This document shows positions 11,427 through 20,067 of a stretch of DNA of 36,703 nucleotides, piece by piece. The translations under genes were made by a program, and so were the position numbers. Every line of letters begins with the position of its first letter. Position 1 is the stretch's first letter. The stretch is from Alphaproteobacteria bacterium (GTDB lineage Bacteria; Pseudomonadota; Alphaproteobacteria; Bin95). The stretch covers positions 1-36,703 of the forward strand of contig JAPOZD010000030.1 of NCBI GenBank assembly GCA_026706245.1, read 5' to 3'. The notes under the pieces are model-generated. The model saw only the letters and a program-made list of their open reading frames with translations. It had not been told where the DNA came from and searched no databases.

Positions 11427-12325
11427 GCGGCGTGTGGCGAAGACTCTCCAGGAGTGGAAACGGGGCGCCCCGTCCCGTGGAAAGCGGGACTGGCGAAGGC
11501 GAGGCGGCGGGCCATGACGCGGACGGCCTCGGGATTGCTGTCCACCAGCACGGCGCGCCGGCCGTTGCGGACTGCCGCTTCGCCGGTCGTGCCGCTGCCG
11601 GCGAAGAAGTCGAGCACCCTCTCGCCCGGATTGGAATGAACGCGCACGATGCGGTTGAGAATCGCGACGGGCTTCTGCGTCGGATAGCCGGTCTTCTCCC
11701 TGCCGCCCGGGCTCACGATGGTCTGCCACCACACATCGGTCGGCGTCTTGCCGCGCGCCGCCTTTACAGGCCCCACGAGGCCCGGCGCCCTATAGGGAAT
11801 GCGGTCTATGTCGTCATAGCGGTAGGTGTAGTTGTCCGGGTCCTTCGCATACCAGAGGATGTTGTCGTGCTTGGCGGACCAGCGCCGCTTCGAGCGCGCG
11901 CCGTAATCGTAGGCCCAGACGATCTCGTTGATGAACGAGTCCCGCCCGAAGATTTCGTCCAGCAGCACCTTGCAGTAATGCGACTCGCGACAGTCGATAT
12001 GGAGGAAGAAGGAGCCGTGGGGCGCGAGCAGCCGGTGCGCCTCCCGGAGCCGGGGTTCGATGAAGGCCGTATAGTCGTCGAAGACATCGTCCCAGGAGGA
12101 GGCGCCGAGGCGAACCGTGCGGTAGCGCCGGCCCTGGAAGCCCGTCCGGTCGCCCCCGTCGTCGCGGATCGTGCGAAGCCGTGTGCGGGCCTGCGCCTTG
12201 CCGGTGTTGAAGGGCGGGTCGATATAGATGAGATCGAAACTGCCGTCCCCGAAGCGCGGGAGCACCTCCAGATTGTCGCCAAGGTGGATTTCCAGCCCCG
12301 GCGACGCGCTTTCCGGGGCCGTCAC
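11423..12325 (-). CDS. Site-specific DNA methyltransferase (beta-type order)
   Basis: The 300-residue protein is an amino-methyltransferase acting on adenine N6 or cytosine N4. The catalytic motif IV DPPF is at residues 36-39 (DLIYIDPPFNTGK). The SAM-binding motif I (LDFFAGSGTTG) lies near residues 238-248, preceded by TQKP. Catalytic motif before SAM motif is the permuted order of the beta class, as in CcrM. No restriction enzyme gene adjoins it and no CcrM-type C-terminal extension is seen, so it looks like an orphan modification enzyme. The GTG start at 12325 overlaps the TGA of the amidohydrolase gene (GTGA). An apparent frame extension far upstream is antisense-type overlap with that gene. 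It is the last gene of the trmFO operon. The recognition sequence cannot be predicted. Confidence 0.9.
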   Translation of the reverse strand: MTAPESASPGLEIHLGDNLEVLPRFGDGSFDLIYIDPPFNTGKAQARTRLRTIRDDGGDRTGFQGRRYRTVRLGASSWDDVFDDYTAFIEPRLREAHRLLAPHGSFFLHIDCRESHYCKVLLDEIFGRDSFINEIVWAYDYGARSKRRWSAKHDNILWYAKDPDNYTYRYDDIDRIPYRAPGLVGPVKAARGKTPTDVWWQTIVSPGGREKTGYPTQKPVAILNRIVRVHSNPGERVLDFFAGSGTTGEAAVRNGRRAVLVDSNPEAVRVMARRLAFASPAFHGTGRPVSTPGESSPHAA

Positions 12326-14022
12326 GCCGCGCGGGCGAGCCGGCCGGGCAGCGCGCCGGTGGCCTCGCCTTCCTCGAAGGTAACCTCGCCGGCGCAGACC
12401 GTTGCCCGGTAGCCCTCGGCCCGCTGCACAAGGCGGCGGCCGCCGGCGGGCAGGTCGTGGACCATCTCCGGCGGGCGGAGCCTGAGGCGTTCGAAATCGA
12501 TGATGTTGATGTCGGCGCGGAGCCCCGGCTCCAGCCGGCCGCGGTCGCTGAAACCGTAGAGCGCGGCTGTCTCCGCCGTTTGCGCCTTCACCAGCCGGGG
12601 CAGCGGGAATCCCGGCCCCCGGCTGCGGTCCCGGCCCCAATGGGTCAGCACATAGGTCGGGATGCTCGCGTCGGAAATCAGCCCGCAGTGGGCGCCGCCG
12701 TCGCCGAGGCCGAGCACGGTGCGCGGATGGTCCATCATCCGGCGGATATCGCCGTGGTCGAGCCGGCTGTAGTTCACGAAGGGGAAGAAGATCAGCTCCC
12801 GCCCCTCGCGCTCCAGCATCCGGTCCAGTACCAGTTCGCGCGGGTCGCAGCCCTTGCGCTCCGCCTCGGCGAGCACGGAGGTTTCCGGCGCGGGCTCGTA
12901 ATCGGGCGGGTCGCCCAGGGTGAACATCTTGTGGAAGCCGCCGGTCACGTCCTGCATCAGCCGGCTGCGGTGGTTGCGGCGCTCGCCGAGCAGCCGGGCG
13001 CGGAAATCCGGCCGGCGGAGGATCGCCACCCGTTCCGCCAGCGGCAGATGGGCGATCTCCCGGTAGGCGGGCATGGTCGAGAAGGGGTGCAGCGAGGCGG
13101 AGAGGCCGAGCATGAGGCCGACCGGCCGCGCCGCCACCTGGGCATGCAGCGCCACGCCGTCGGCCGCGGCCTCCTCCAGCCAGCCGAGCACGCTCTCCCA
13201 CTGGTCGGGCCGCTCGTCGCGCTGGACGACGGTGAGCCAGCTGCGCCCGTTCGCGCGCGCCGCCATGCGGCGCAGGAGGTCGAGTTCGTAGGCCTCCTCG
13301 TCGAGGTCCGAAATCCAGCCGATGGTGCGCCCGCCGACCTTGCCCACAGCGTCGGCCAGCCCCAGCAATTCGCGCTCCTCGGCGAAGGCGCCGGGCACGC
13401 GCTCGCCGTCGGCCGTCAGGTGCGCGGTGGTGCGCGTGGTCGTGAAGCCGCGCGCGCCCGCCTCCAGCGCCTCCCGGACGATGTCGGCCATGAGGCGGAC
13501 ATCCCCCTCGCCCGCCGGCTCGTTGGCGATGCCGCGCGCGCCCATCGCATAGGCCCGGACGGCGCAATGCGGCACCTGCGCGGCAATGTCGATCGCGCGC
13601 GGGCGCGCCTCCAGCGCGTCCAGATATTCGGGGAAGCTCTCCCAGTCCCAGGTGAGGCCCTCGGCGAGCGCCGCGCCCGGAATGTCCTCCACGCCCTCCA
13701 TCATGCGGATCAGCGCATGGTGTGCGTCGGGCCGCGCCGGCGCGAAGCCGACGCCGCAATTGCCCATCACCACGGTGGTGACGCCGTGCCAGCTCGACGG
13801 CGCGAGTTCGCTGTCCCAGGTCGCCTGGCCGTCATAGTGGGTATGGACATCGACGAAGCCGGGCGTCACCAGCGCGCCGGCCGCGTCGATCTCGCGCCGG
13901 CCCGGCCCGGCCCTGCCGCCGGTCTCGGCGATGCGCCCGCCATCGACCGCGATATCGCCGGCGAAGGGCTCGCCTCCCGAGCCGTCGATGATCGTGCCGC
14001 CGCGAATGACCAGATCGTGCAT
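12322..14022 (-). CDS. N-acyl-D-amino-acid deacylase-family amidohydrolase
   Basis: The 566-residue metal-dependent amidohydrolase belongs to the D-aminoacylase/dihydroorotase-like group. The first metal ligands are in the HxH of [10 protein letters not shown] near residue 65. The C-terminal catalytic Asp region is [24 protein letters not shown], followed by [16 protein letters not shown], the return to the small beta-sandwich domain seen in this superfamily. The length suits D-aminoacylase-like proteins. ATG at 14022 has a GGGAAG a few bases upstream and lies 11 bases after the threonine aldolase stop. Beyond hydrolysis of an N-acyl or cyclic amide, substrate cannot be read. Position next to threonine aldolase suggests amino-acid catabolism, which is inference. 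Confidence 0.88.
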   Translation of the reverse strand: MHDLVIRGGTIIDGSGGEPFAGDIAVDGGRIAETGGRAGPGRREIDAAGALVTPGFVDVHTHYDGQATWDSELAPSSWHGVTTVVMGNCGVGFAPARPDAHHALIRMMEGVEDIPGAALAEGLTWDWESFPEYLDALEARPRAIDIAAQVPHCAVRAYAMGARGIANEPAGEGDVRLMADIVREALEAGARGFTTTRTTAHLTADGERVPGAFAEERELLGLADAVGKVGGRTIGWISDLDEEAYELDLLRRMAARANGRSWLTVVQRDERPDQWESVLGWLEEAAADGVALHAQVAARPVGLMLGLSASLHPFSTMPAYREIAHLPLAERVAILRRPDFRARLLGERRNHRSRLMQDVTGGFHKMFTLGDPPDYEPAPETSVLAEAERKGCDPRELVLDRMLEREGRELIFFPFVNYSRLDHGDIRRMMDHPRTVLGLGDGGAHCGLISDASIPTYVLTHWGRDRSRGPGFPLPRLVKAQTAETAALYGFSDRGRLEPGLRADINIIDFERLRLRPPEMVHDLPAGGRRLVQRAEGYRATVCAGEVTFEEGEATGALPGRLARAA

Positions 14023-14033
14023 GGGGGCTTCCC

Positions 14034-15053
14034 TCAGCTGTAGAACGCCTCGAATGCCGCGCCGACGCGCTCGACATCCTCCGGCTCGATATCCCTGTGT
14101 ACCACCAGCCGCGTCACGGGGCCGGGTGTCGCTATGACGATGTTGCGCGCTTCCAGATGCTGCTTGAGCGCGGCCCCGCCCGGCAGCCCGGCATAGACCA
14201 TGTTGGTGGAGACGCGCTGCACCTCGACCACGGGCTCCAGGCGTTTCCCGAGCCGGGCGGCAAGCTCGTGGTCGTCGGCGAGGCGCGCGACATGGGCGTC
14301 GAGCGCATGCAGGCCCGCGGCGGCGAGCACGCCGGACTGGCGCATGCCGCCGCCCAGCATCTTGCGGACACGCTTGCCGCGCTGAATCAACTCCCCGTCT
14401 CCGGCGAGCACTGTGCCGGCCGGCGCGCCGAGGCCCTTCGAGAGGCAGAGCGACACGGAATCGGCTCCGGCAGCGACCGCAGCCGGGGTCCTGCCCGTGG
14501 CAGTGGCCGCATTCAGCAGCCTCGCGCCGTCGAGATGCACCCTGAGCCCGTGCTCGCGGGCAAGCGCCGCGACCTCCTCCATGTAGCCGTCCGGCAGCAC
14601 ACGCCCGAGCGTGGTGTTCTCCACCGCGATCATCCGCGGCACCGGACGGTGGAAGTCCTCCGGGCGGATTGCGGCCCGGAGCCGGTCGAGGGCCACCGTG
14701 CCGTCTTCCTCGACGGGAAGCGTGATCGGCACGATGGAGCCCACCACGGCGGCTCCGCCCGCTTCCGAGGCGACCGTGTGGTAGGTTTCGCCGGTGATAT
14801 AGGCCTCCCCGCGCCCGCAATGGCTCATCAGCGCCGTCAGGTTGGACTGCGTGCCGGAAGGCAGGAAGAGGCCCGCCTCCAGCCCCAGCATGTCCGCGAC
14901 GCGCGCTTCCAGCCGGGCGACGGTCGGGTCCTCGCCATGCACATCGTCGCCGACCTCGGCATCGGCCATGATCCGGCGCATGGCCGGCGTCGGCAGGGTC
15001 ACGGTATCGCTGCGCAGGTCGATCCGGCGATTGCCCATCCCGTTTCCGTCCAT
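14034..15053 (-). CDS. Low-specificity L-threonine aldolase family
   Basis: The 339-residue PLP enzyme would cleave L-threonine or L-allo-threonine (and related beta-hydroxy amino acids) to glycine and an aldehyde. IDLRSDTVTLPTPAMR is the diagnostic N-terminus. The Schiff-base lysine is in SVSLCLSKGLGAPAG near residue 206, and HLDGARLLNAA carries the Asp that contacts the PLP ring nitrogen. ATG at 15053 is preferred because GGGAGG lies 9 bases upstream and the codon begins one base after the trmFO stop; ATG 15038 is an alternative. It is the second gene of a four-gene operon. Confidence 0.92.
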   Translation of the reverse strand: MDGNGMGNRRIDLRSDTVTLPTPAMRRIMADAEVGDDVHGEDPTVARLEARVADMLGLEAGLFLPSGTQSNLTALMSHCGRGEAYITGETYHTVASEAGGAAVVGSIVPITLPVEEDGTVALDRLRAAIRPEDFHRPVPRMIAVENTTLGRVLPDGYMEEVAALAREHGLRVHLDGARLLNAATATGRTPAAVAAGADSVSLCLSKGLGAPAGTVLAGDGELIQRGKRVRKMLGGGMRQSGVLAAAGLHALDAHVARLADDHELAARLGKRLEPVVEVQRVSTNMVYAGLPGGAALKQHLEARNIVIATPGPVTRLVVHRDIEPEDVERVGAAFEAFYS

Positions 15054-15054
15054 G

Positions 15055-16395
15055 TCAGGCTGCCTCCCGGCGGCCGAGCCAGCGGTCGAGATCGGCGAGC
15101 GCGCGGGCCGCATGCGCGCGCTTGCGTTCGCGGCCCCGGAACCGCCCGTCGAGCGGCGGGAAGAGGCCGAAATTCACGTTCATGGGCTGGTAGGTGCCTG
15201 CCGCTTCGGGCCGGGGCCCGGTGACATGGCCCAGCACGGCGCCGAGCGCCGTGGTGGCGGGCGGCGCGTCCGTCTCGCCCGCGGCGAAGCGCCCGGCAAG
15301 CAGGCCGATGGCGGCGCTCTCGACATAGCCCTCGACGCCGGTGATCTGTCCCGCGAAACGCAGATGCGGCGCCGCCTTCAGCCGCAATTGCCCGTCCAGC
15401 AGCGCCGGGGCATCTATGAAGCAGTTGCGATGGATGCCGCCAAGCCGCGCGAACCGCGCCCCTTCGAGGCCCGGCACCATGCGGAAGACGCGCGTCTGCT
15501 CGGCGTGACGCAGCTTGGTCTGGAAGCCGACGATGTTGTAGAGCGTGCCGAGCGCATTGTCCCGGCGGAGCTGCACCACGGCATGGGGTCGGCGCCCGGT
15601 GCGCGGGTCGGTCAGGCCCACCGGCTTCATCGGGCCGAAGCGCAGCGTCTCCGGCCCGCGCGCCGCCATCACCTCCACCGGCAGGCAGCCCTCGAACCAG
15701 GGCGTGAGCGCCTCCCACTCCTTGAACTCGATCCGGTCGGCCTCCAGCAGCGCTTCCACGAAAGCGTCATAGCCGGCCTCGTCGAGCGGGCAGTTGATGT
15801 AGTCGGCCCCGCTGCCGGCCGGGCCCGGCTTGTCGTAGCGGGACTGGAACCAGGCGGTGTCGAGGTCGATGGAGTCCGCATAGACGATGGGCGCGATGGC
15901 GTCGAAAAAGGCGAGCGCCTCCCGTCCGGTGAGCGCCTGTATGGCTTCGGCAAGCGCGCCGTCGGTGAGCGGCCCGGTGGCAACGATGACGGAGCCCGCC
16001 TCCGGCAGCCGGTCGATGCGCCGGCGGTCTATCGCAACGAGCGGCTCGGCCTCCAATGCAGCGGTGACGGCATCCGCAAAGTCCTCGCGATCCACGGCGA
16101 GCGCGCCGCCGGCGGGCAGCCGGGTCCTGTCGGCGCAGGCCATGACGAGCGAGTCCGCCCGGCGCATCTCCTCATGCAGCAGGCCGACGGCATTGTGCTC
16201 GGCATCGTCGGAGCGGAAGGAGTTGGAGCAGACGAGCTCGGCGAGCTTCCGCGTCCTGTGCGCGGGCGTCGGCGTTTCGGGGCGCATCTCGAAAAGCACC
16301 GAGCGCACCCCCCGCCGCGCGAGCTGCCAGCAGGCCTCCGCGCCGGCAAGCCCGCCGCCGATGACCTGGACCGGGGTATCCGCGAAGGCGCTCAT
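15055..16395 (-). CDS. trmFO: Folate-dependent tRNA U54 methyltransferase TrmFO
   Basis: This 446-residue flavoprotein makes ribothymidine at position 54 of tRNA using methylenetetrahydrofolate and reduced FAD. The dinucleotide-binding [19 protein letters not shown] opens the protein. FEMRP, TPAHRT and [12 protein letters not shown] are family signatures, the last containing a conserved Cys. The C-terminal part has [14 protein letters not shown]. Length is normal. The ATG lies at 16395 and the stop is 1 base from the next start. It is the first gene of the operon trmFO - threonine aldolase - amidohydrolase - methyltransferase, and its promoter should lie in the 158-base gap shared with the divergent alkylation-repair gene. 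Confidence 0.96.
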   Translation of the reverse strand: MSAFADTPVQVIGGGLAGAEACWQLARRGVRSVLFEMRPETPTPAHRTRKLAELVCSNSFRSDDAEHNAVGLLHEEMRRADSLVMACADRTRLPAGGALAVDREDFADAVTAALEAEPLVAIDRRRIDRLPEAGSVIVATGPLTDGALAEAIQALTGREALAFFDAIAPIVYADSIDLDTAWFQSRYDKPGPAGSGADYINCPLDEAGYDAFVEALLEADRIEFKEWEALTPWFEGCLPVEVMAARGPETLRFGPMKPVGLTDPRTGRRPHAVVQLRRDNALGTLYNIVGFQTKLRHAEQTRVFRMVPGLEGARFARLGGIHRNCFIDAPALLDGQLRLKAAPHLRFAGQITGVEGYVESAAIGLLAGRFAAGETDAPPATTALGAVLGHVTGPRPEAAGTYQPMNVNFGLFPPLDGRFRGRERKRAHAARALADLDRWLGRREAA

Positions 16396-16470
16396 GTCCC
16401 CTTATAGCGCGCGCCTGCGGCCCCCCGCCAGCGCACCGTTGCAGTCCCGCCGGGCCGCACCCGTCCTTGC

Positions 16471-16508
16471 ATTCCATCGGTCGGCATGGAATCCCTCGAT
16501 TGGAGGGA
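16471..16508. repeat. Two adjoining hairpins in divergent gap
   Basis: ATTCCAT (16471-16477) pairs with ATGGAAT (16486-16492) around an 8-base loop. It is immediately followed by TCCCTC (16492-16497), which pairs with GAGGGA (16503-16508) around 5 bases. Both stems are perfect. They lie between trmFO and the alkylation-repair gene, in the latter's probable 5' leader. No T-run follows. A regulatory leader structure or paired operators are possible. Confidence 0.45.
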
Positions 16509-16553
16509 CTGCGACGATGGAGTCCGTCGCCTCCGGACCGGCACGGACTTGCA

Positions 16554-17261
16554 ATGGGCATTCGCGATTCTGTCATTGCCGCCCTCGGCGAAGCCGCCGA
16601 CCCGACGAGGGCGGCGCAGCAACAGGCCTACATGAAGTCCGCCATGCCCTGTTTCGGCGTATCCGTGCCGCAATGCCGGCGCATCGCCGGCTCCGTCTTC
16701 AGGGCGCACCCGTTGCCGGATGCCCCGGCCTGGGAGGCGGTAATTCTGGAGCTCTGGCGCAAGGCTGCCCGCCGCGAGGAACGCTATGCGGCGGTCGAGC
16801 TCTTGCTCTTCGGGTGTTACGCGAAATGGCTGGAACCGGCGAGACTCCCCGTGGTCGAGGAGCTGGTGGTCACCGGCGCCTGGTGGGACTTTGTCGATCC
16901 GATCGCCAGCCGGGGCGTGGGGACCATGCTTGCCGCCCATCCCGGCCCGACGAAGGCCGTGCTGCGCGAATGGGCGAATGACGACGACATCTGGAAGCGG
17001 CGCACGGCGATCCTCGCCCAACTCCGGGCCAAAAGAGCGACGGATACGGCGCTGCTGGCCGACGCGATCCGGCCGTCAATCGGGGAGCCGGAGTTCTTCC
17101 TGCGCAAGGCTATCGGCTGGGCGCTGCGCGAATATTCCAGGACCGATCCGGCCTGGGTGACGGAGTTTGTCGGGGCTCATGCCGGGCTCTCCGACCTGAG
17201 CCGGCGTGAAGCGCTGAAGCTCCTGCAGCGCGGAAAGCGCCGGCCGCATCCGCAGAACTGA
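16554..17261 (+). CDS. DNA alkylation repair protein (AlkD-like)
   Basis: The 235-residue HEAT-like-repeat protein resembles the AlkD family of glycosylases that remove N3- and N7-alkylated purines without base flipping. AYMKSAMPCFGV is the characteristic N-terminal segment. TGAWWDFVDPIAS carries the Trp-Trp-Asp group, whose Asp is the catalytic carboxylate in AlkD. FFLRKAIGWALREYSRTDP near the C-terminus is highly typical. ATG at 16554 gives the normal family length; the Shine-Dalgarno is poor, and upstream in-frame ATG 16467 would add non-conserved residues and run through the two hairpins. It is convergent with the TPP enzyme, 22 bases apart. Confidence 0.9.
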   Translation: MGIRDSVIAALGEAADPTRAAQQQAYMKSAMPCFGVSVPQCRRIAGSVFRAHPLPDAPAWEAVILELWRKAARREERYAAVELLLFGCYAKWLEPARLPVVEELVVTGAWWDFVDPIASRGVGTMLAAHPGPTKAVLREWANDDDIWKRRTAILAQLRAKRATDTALLADAIRPSIGEPEFFLRKAIGWALREYSRTDPAWVTEFVGAHAGLSDLSRREALKLLQRGKRRPHPQN

Positions 17262-17283
17262 AGATCGGGGCTTCGTTCGTCCC

Positions 17284-18975
17284 CTACGGCAGCCGGTCGC
17301 CGTCCTCGTAGCCTTGCCAGGCGCTGATCTGGAGCGGCGAGGCGCGCACATGCAGCACGACCGGGCGCGAGCGCACCGCGAAGGCCTTGGCCACCGCATC
17401 GGCCACCTGCGATTCCGCCTCGATGGTGATGCCCTCCGCGCCGAAGGAGCGCGCCCAGGCGGCGAAATCGGGGTTGGTGAGGCGCGTGCCGGCCATGAAG
17501 GGACGGCCCGGATAGCGCATGTGGCTGTGCATGCCGATAGTGCCGTACATGCCGTTGTCGGCGATCACGGCGATGGGGCAGGCGCCGTACTGGCAGGCGG
17601 TGGCGAGCTCGTTGCCCATCATCAGCGCGCCGCCGTCGCCCATGAAGGCCACCACCTGCGTGCCCGGCCGGCGCATCGCGGCGGCGACCGCCATCGGCAT
17701 GCCTGAGCCCATCGCGCCCACCACGGACGCCAGGAACACCTGCCCCTGCCGGAAGCCGATATGGCGGTGCAGGAAGGTCGCGAAATTGCCGGCGTCGGAT
17801 GTGACGGTGGCGTCGGGAGCAAGATGCCTGCCGATCTCCGCCACGACGGCCGAGAAGTTCACCCCGTCCTCGCGCGGCTCCCAGGGCCGTTCCAGCAGGC
17901 GGCGGTGGGTGTCGTGCAGCCCGTCGATCCAGCCGCGGCGTCGCTCGCCGTCGGCGGGCGCGGGCCGGGCGAGCAGCGCCTTCACGACCTCATGCGGGCT
18001 CGCCGCGATGCCGAGCGTCGGGCGCCAGACGCGGCCGATCTCGTTCGGGTCCGGCCAGATGTGGACCAGCGGCAATTGCGGCTCGGGCGCGGTCGGGAAG
18101 GTGTAGGACTGGCTGACGCTGTCGGTCAGCCGCTCGCCGAGCGCGATCATCAGGTCCGCGCGCTTCATCTCGTCGAGCAGCTCCTTCGGCACCCGGATGC
18201 CCATATAGCCGCCATGGTTCGGGTGGTCGTAGTCGAAGAGCTGCGGCCGGCGGTGGGTCGGCACGACCGGCAGCACCCAGCTTTCCGAGAGGCGCACCAG
18301 GTCGCCGAACAGCGCCGGGTCGCGCACTGCATCCGCCATCGCGCCGCCGCCGGCCAGCAGCAGCGGGCGCTCGGCCGCCTCGATCATGGCGATGAGCGCG
18401 TCCACGTCATCGGGCCGGGGGGCGGGGATCGGGCGCGGGCGCGGCGGGGCGAGGGTCGCGTCGGTCTCCTCGTCGAAAATGTCCTCCGGCAGGATCACCG
18501 CCACCGGGCCCGGCGTGCCGGACTCGGCGAGGTGGAAGGCGCGCGCCATCGCCTCCGAGGCCTGCTCCGGCTCGTTCACCTCGATCACGTCCTTGGAGAT
18601 GTCGGAGAGCAGGCGGGAATAGTTCTGCTCCTGGAGGGCGAGGCGGCCCATGTCGCGCCGCTCGACCTGCCCGATCAGCATCACCAGCGGCGTCGCGTCG
18701 TGAAAGGCGGTGTGCATGGCGACCAGCCCGTTGGCGAGGCCGGGGCCGCGCGAGACCATGGCGACGCCCGCGCGGTCCCGCATCCGTCCGTCGGCAGCCG
18801 CCATGAAGCCCGCGCCCGCCTCGTGCCGGCAGACCGCGACCTGGATCGAGTTGCGCTCGACCATGGTGCTGGTGAGGCCGATATAGCTCTCGCCGGGCAC
18901 GCAATAGACGCGGTCCACATCGTGCGCCTCCAGGCTTTCCACCAGCAGGCGGGCAACGGTTCTGTTCTCCGGCAT
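17284..18975 (-). CDS. TPP-dependent acetolactate-synthase-like enzyme
   Basis: This 563-residue enzyme has the three-domain layout of the acetolactate synthase / benzoylformate decarboxylase superfamily. The catalytic Glu that activates thiamine diphosphate is E52 (CRHEAGAGFMAAADG). The central domain has LLLAGGGAM. The TPP-binding motif begins GDG near residue 446 (FMGDGGALMMGNELATA) and ends in ADNGMYG. The CVPGESYIGL segment occurs in several uncharacterised members. No small regulatory subunit or ilvC is nearby, so branched-chain synthesis is unlikely; a 2-oxoacid decarboxylase or carboligase role is inferred. ATG 18975 is chosen because the upstream frame carries no conserved text. Confidence 0.9.
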   Translation of the reverse strand: MPENRTVARLLVESLEAHDVDRVYCVPGESYIGLTSTMVERNSIQVAVCRHEAGAGFMAAADGRMRDRAGVAMVSRGPGLANGLVAMHTAFHDATPLVMLIGQVERRDMGRLALQEQNYSRLLSDISKDVIEVNEPEQASEAMARAFHLAESGTPGPVAVILPEDIFDEETDATLAPPRPRPIPAPRPDDVDALIAMIEAAERPLLLAGGGAMADAVRDPALFGDLVRLSESWVLPVVPTHRRPQLFDYDHPNHGGYMGIRVPKELLDEMKRADLMIALGERLTDSVSQSYTFPTAPEPQLPLVHIWPDPNEIGRVWRPTLGIAASPHEVVKALLARPAPADGERRRGWIDGLHDTHRRLLERPWEPREDGVNFSAVVAEIGRHLAPDATVTSDAGNFATFLHRHIGFRQGQVFLASVVGAMGSGMPMAVAAAMRRPGTQVVAFMGDGGALMMGNELATACQYGACPIAVIADNGMYGTIGMHSHMRYPGRPFMAGTRLTNPDFAAWARSFGAEGITIEAESQVADAVAKAFAVRSRPVVLHVRASPLQISAWQGYEDGDRLP

Positions 18976-19070
18976 GGGCGTGACTGTCCTCTTCCCCGAA
19001 ATTCCGCGCGACCCTAGCCGCCTTCGCCCGGCCTGCAAATGCGGCGGATTGCGGAGCGGGCGGCGGTGCT

Positions 19071-19634
19071 TCAGGCCTCGGCGTCTTCCTGCCTCGCCAG
19101 GACCGATGCGCGCGCCTGCTTCATCGGCAGGAACATGCGCGCCGGATCGCTCGGAAAGGCGGCAAAGCCGAAGCCTTCGTACCACGTCTTGCGGCGCGCG
19201 AAGTCTTCCTCGCCGCCGTCGGCGATGACATCGAGAAGGATCGCATGACAGCCGGCCATGTCGGAAACCGCGCACGCCTTCTCGAAGACGTGGTGCATCA
19301 GGATTCCCCCGAGGCCCCTGCCCTGCGCTGTCCTGTCCACCGCAACCTGTCCGAGGAACAGCACCGGGATTTCCCCGTGGTCCGGCGCCCCGCGCGGCCG
19401 GCGCTTCATTTCGCCTGCATTCATCATGCCGAGATTGATTGCGTGGTATCCGAGGATGCGCGCGCTTCCTTCCTGAACAACGACATAGACGCGAGTCATG
19501 TCGTCCTTTTGCTGCTTCCGCGCGGTGAGCTTGAGATAGTTGTTCAGCCGGCCTACACCGCAGTCGAAAGCGGCGCGGTCATGCCGCGCCGCATCGAAGA
19601 GTTCAATCCGGAGCGCCGGCGGGTCAGTCGGCAT
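19071..19634 (-). CDS. GNAT acetyltransferase, TacT-like toxin
   Basis: The 187-residue protein belongs to the GNAT acetyltransferases that act as toxins by acetylating the amino group of aminoacyl-tRNA. FDCGVGRLNNYLKLTARKQQKDDMTRVYV is a signature of this toxin subgroup. The acetyl-CoA loop is VDRTAQGRGLGG. A terminal YEGFGFAAF supplies the usual Tyr and Phe near the active site. The start at 19634 overlaps the DUF1778 antitoxin stop by 11 bases, the standard arrangement. Family knowledge predicts a translation-blocking toxin neutralised by its upstream partner; which tRNA it modifies is not readable. Confidence 0.9.
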   Translation of the reverse strand: MPTDPPALRIELFDAARHDRAAFDCGVGRLNNYLKLTARKQQKDDMTRVYVVVQEGSARILGYHAINLGMMNAGEMKRRPRGAPDHGEIPVLFLGQVAVDRTAQGRGLGGILMHHVFEKACAVSDMAGCHAILLDVIADGGEEDFARRKTWYEGFGFAAFPSDPARMFLPMKQARASVLARQEDAEA

Positions 19635-19932
19635 GAACCACGCGCGAACGGTAGTTCCGGGATGCTTCCATTGCGCGCGGGGTCGGAGCGGGCGGCGCGT
19701 CGAGCGCCGCGGCGAATGCCTCGGCGTCCTCCGGCGTCAGGACATGCCGGGACTGGAGTTCCAGCACCCGTATCGCTTCGCGCTCGATCGCGGCGCGCAG
19801 GAATGCCGACTTGTCCACGGCAAGGGCGAGCGCGGCACGTTCGATCAGGTCCGCCAGGCGGTCGTCGTGACGCAGCTGGGTCGTTCTGGCCCGCCTCGCC
19901 GGGGTGTGCGCTTCGGCATCGAAGTTCAACAT
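19624..19932 (-). CDS. DUF1778 ribbon-helix-helix antitoxin
   Basis: The 102-residue protein has a short ribbon-helix-helix N-terminal region (ARTTQLRHDD, then LIERAALALAVDKSAFLRAAIEREA). The flexible C-terminal segment LTPEDAEAFAAALDAPPAPTP is typical for DUF1778 proteins and would wrap around the GNAT toxin. ATG at 19932 has GAAAGGGG about 5 bases upstream; a frame extension to 19974 lacks conserved text. It overlaps the toxin gene. It should neutralise the toxin and repress its own promoter together with it. Confidence 0.88.
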   Translation of the reverse strand: MLNFDAEAHTPARRARTTQLRHDDRLADLIERAALALAVDKSAFLRAAIEREAIRVLELQSRHVLTPEDAEAFAAALDAPPAPTPRAMEASRNYRSRVVHAD

Positions 19933-19955
19933 GTCGGCCCCTTTCCGATACCGCC

Positions 19956-19984
19956 TTTGTAATGCTATCTGCACTACAGGTCAA
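19956..19984 (-). promoter_or_regulatory. Promoter and operator of the toxin-antitoxin pair
   Basis: On the minus strand, TTGACC (19984-19979) and TACAAA (19961-19956) are 17 bases apart. Between and partly over them lies an inverted repeat with arms GTAATGC and GCACTAC (plus-strand 19959-19965 and 19971-19977), six of seven bases paired, around a five-base centre. An operator embedded in the promoter fits the autoregulation known for ribbon-helix-helix antitoxins. Confidence 0.6.
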
Positions 19985-20067
19985 GCGCCAGTCCGCGGCC
20001 GCGCATTTCCTTGCCGCCCCGGGAACCGGAAGTTACGGTCGGCACCGTCGCAGAGGGGTTCGAGCCC

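Noticed and set aside
11423-13759. A single 778-codon frame spanning the amidohydrolase and methyltransferase
   Set aside because: Only the last 300 codons carry conserved methyltransferase text; the rest is an out-of-frame shadow of the amidohydrolase. The GTG at 12325 is the natural start.
12322-14820. An 832-codon frame extending the amidohydrolase into the threonine aldolase
   Set aside because: The N-terminal 266 codons are an out-of-frame shadow of the aldolase; conserved text starts at ATG 14022.
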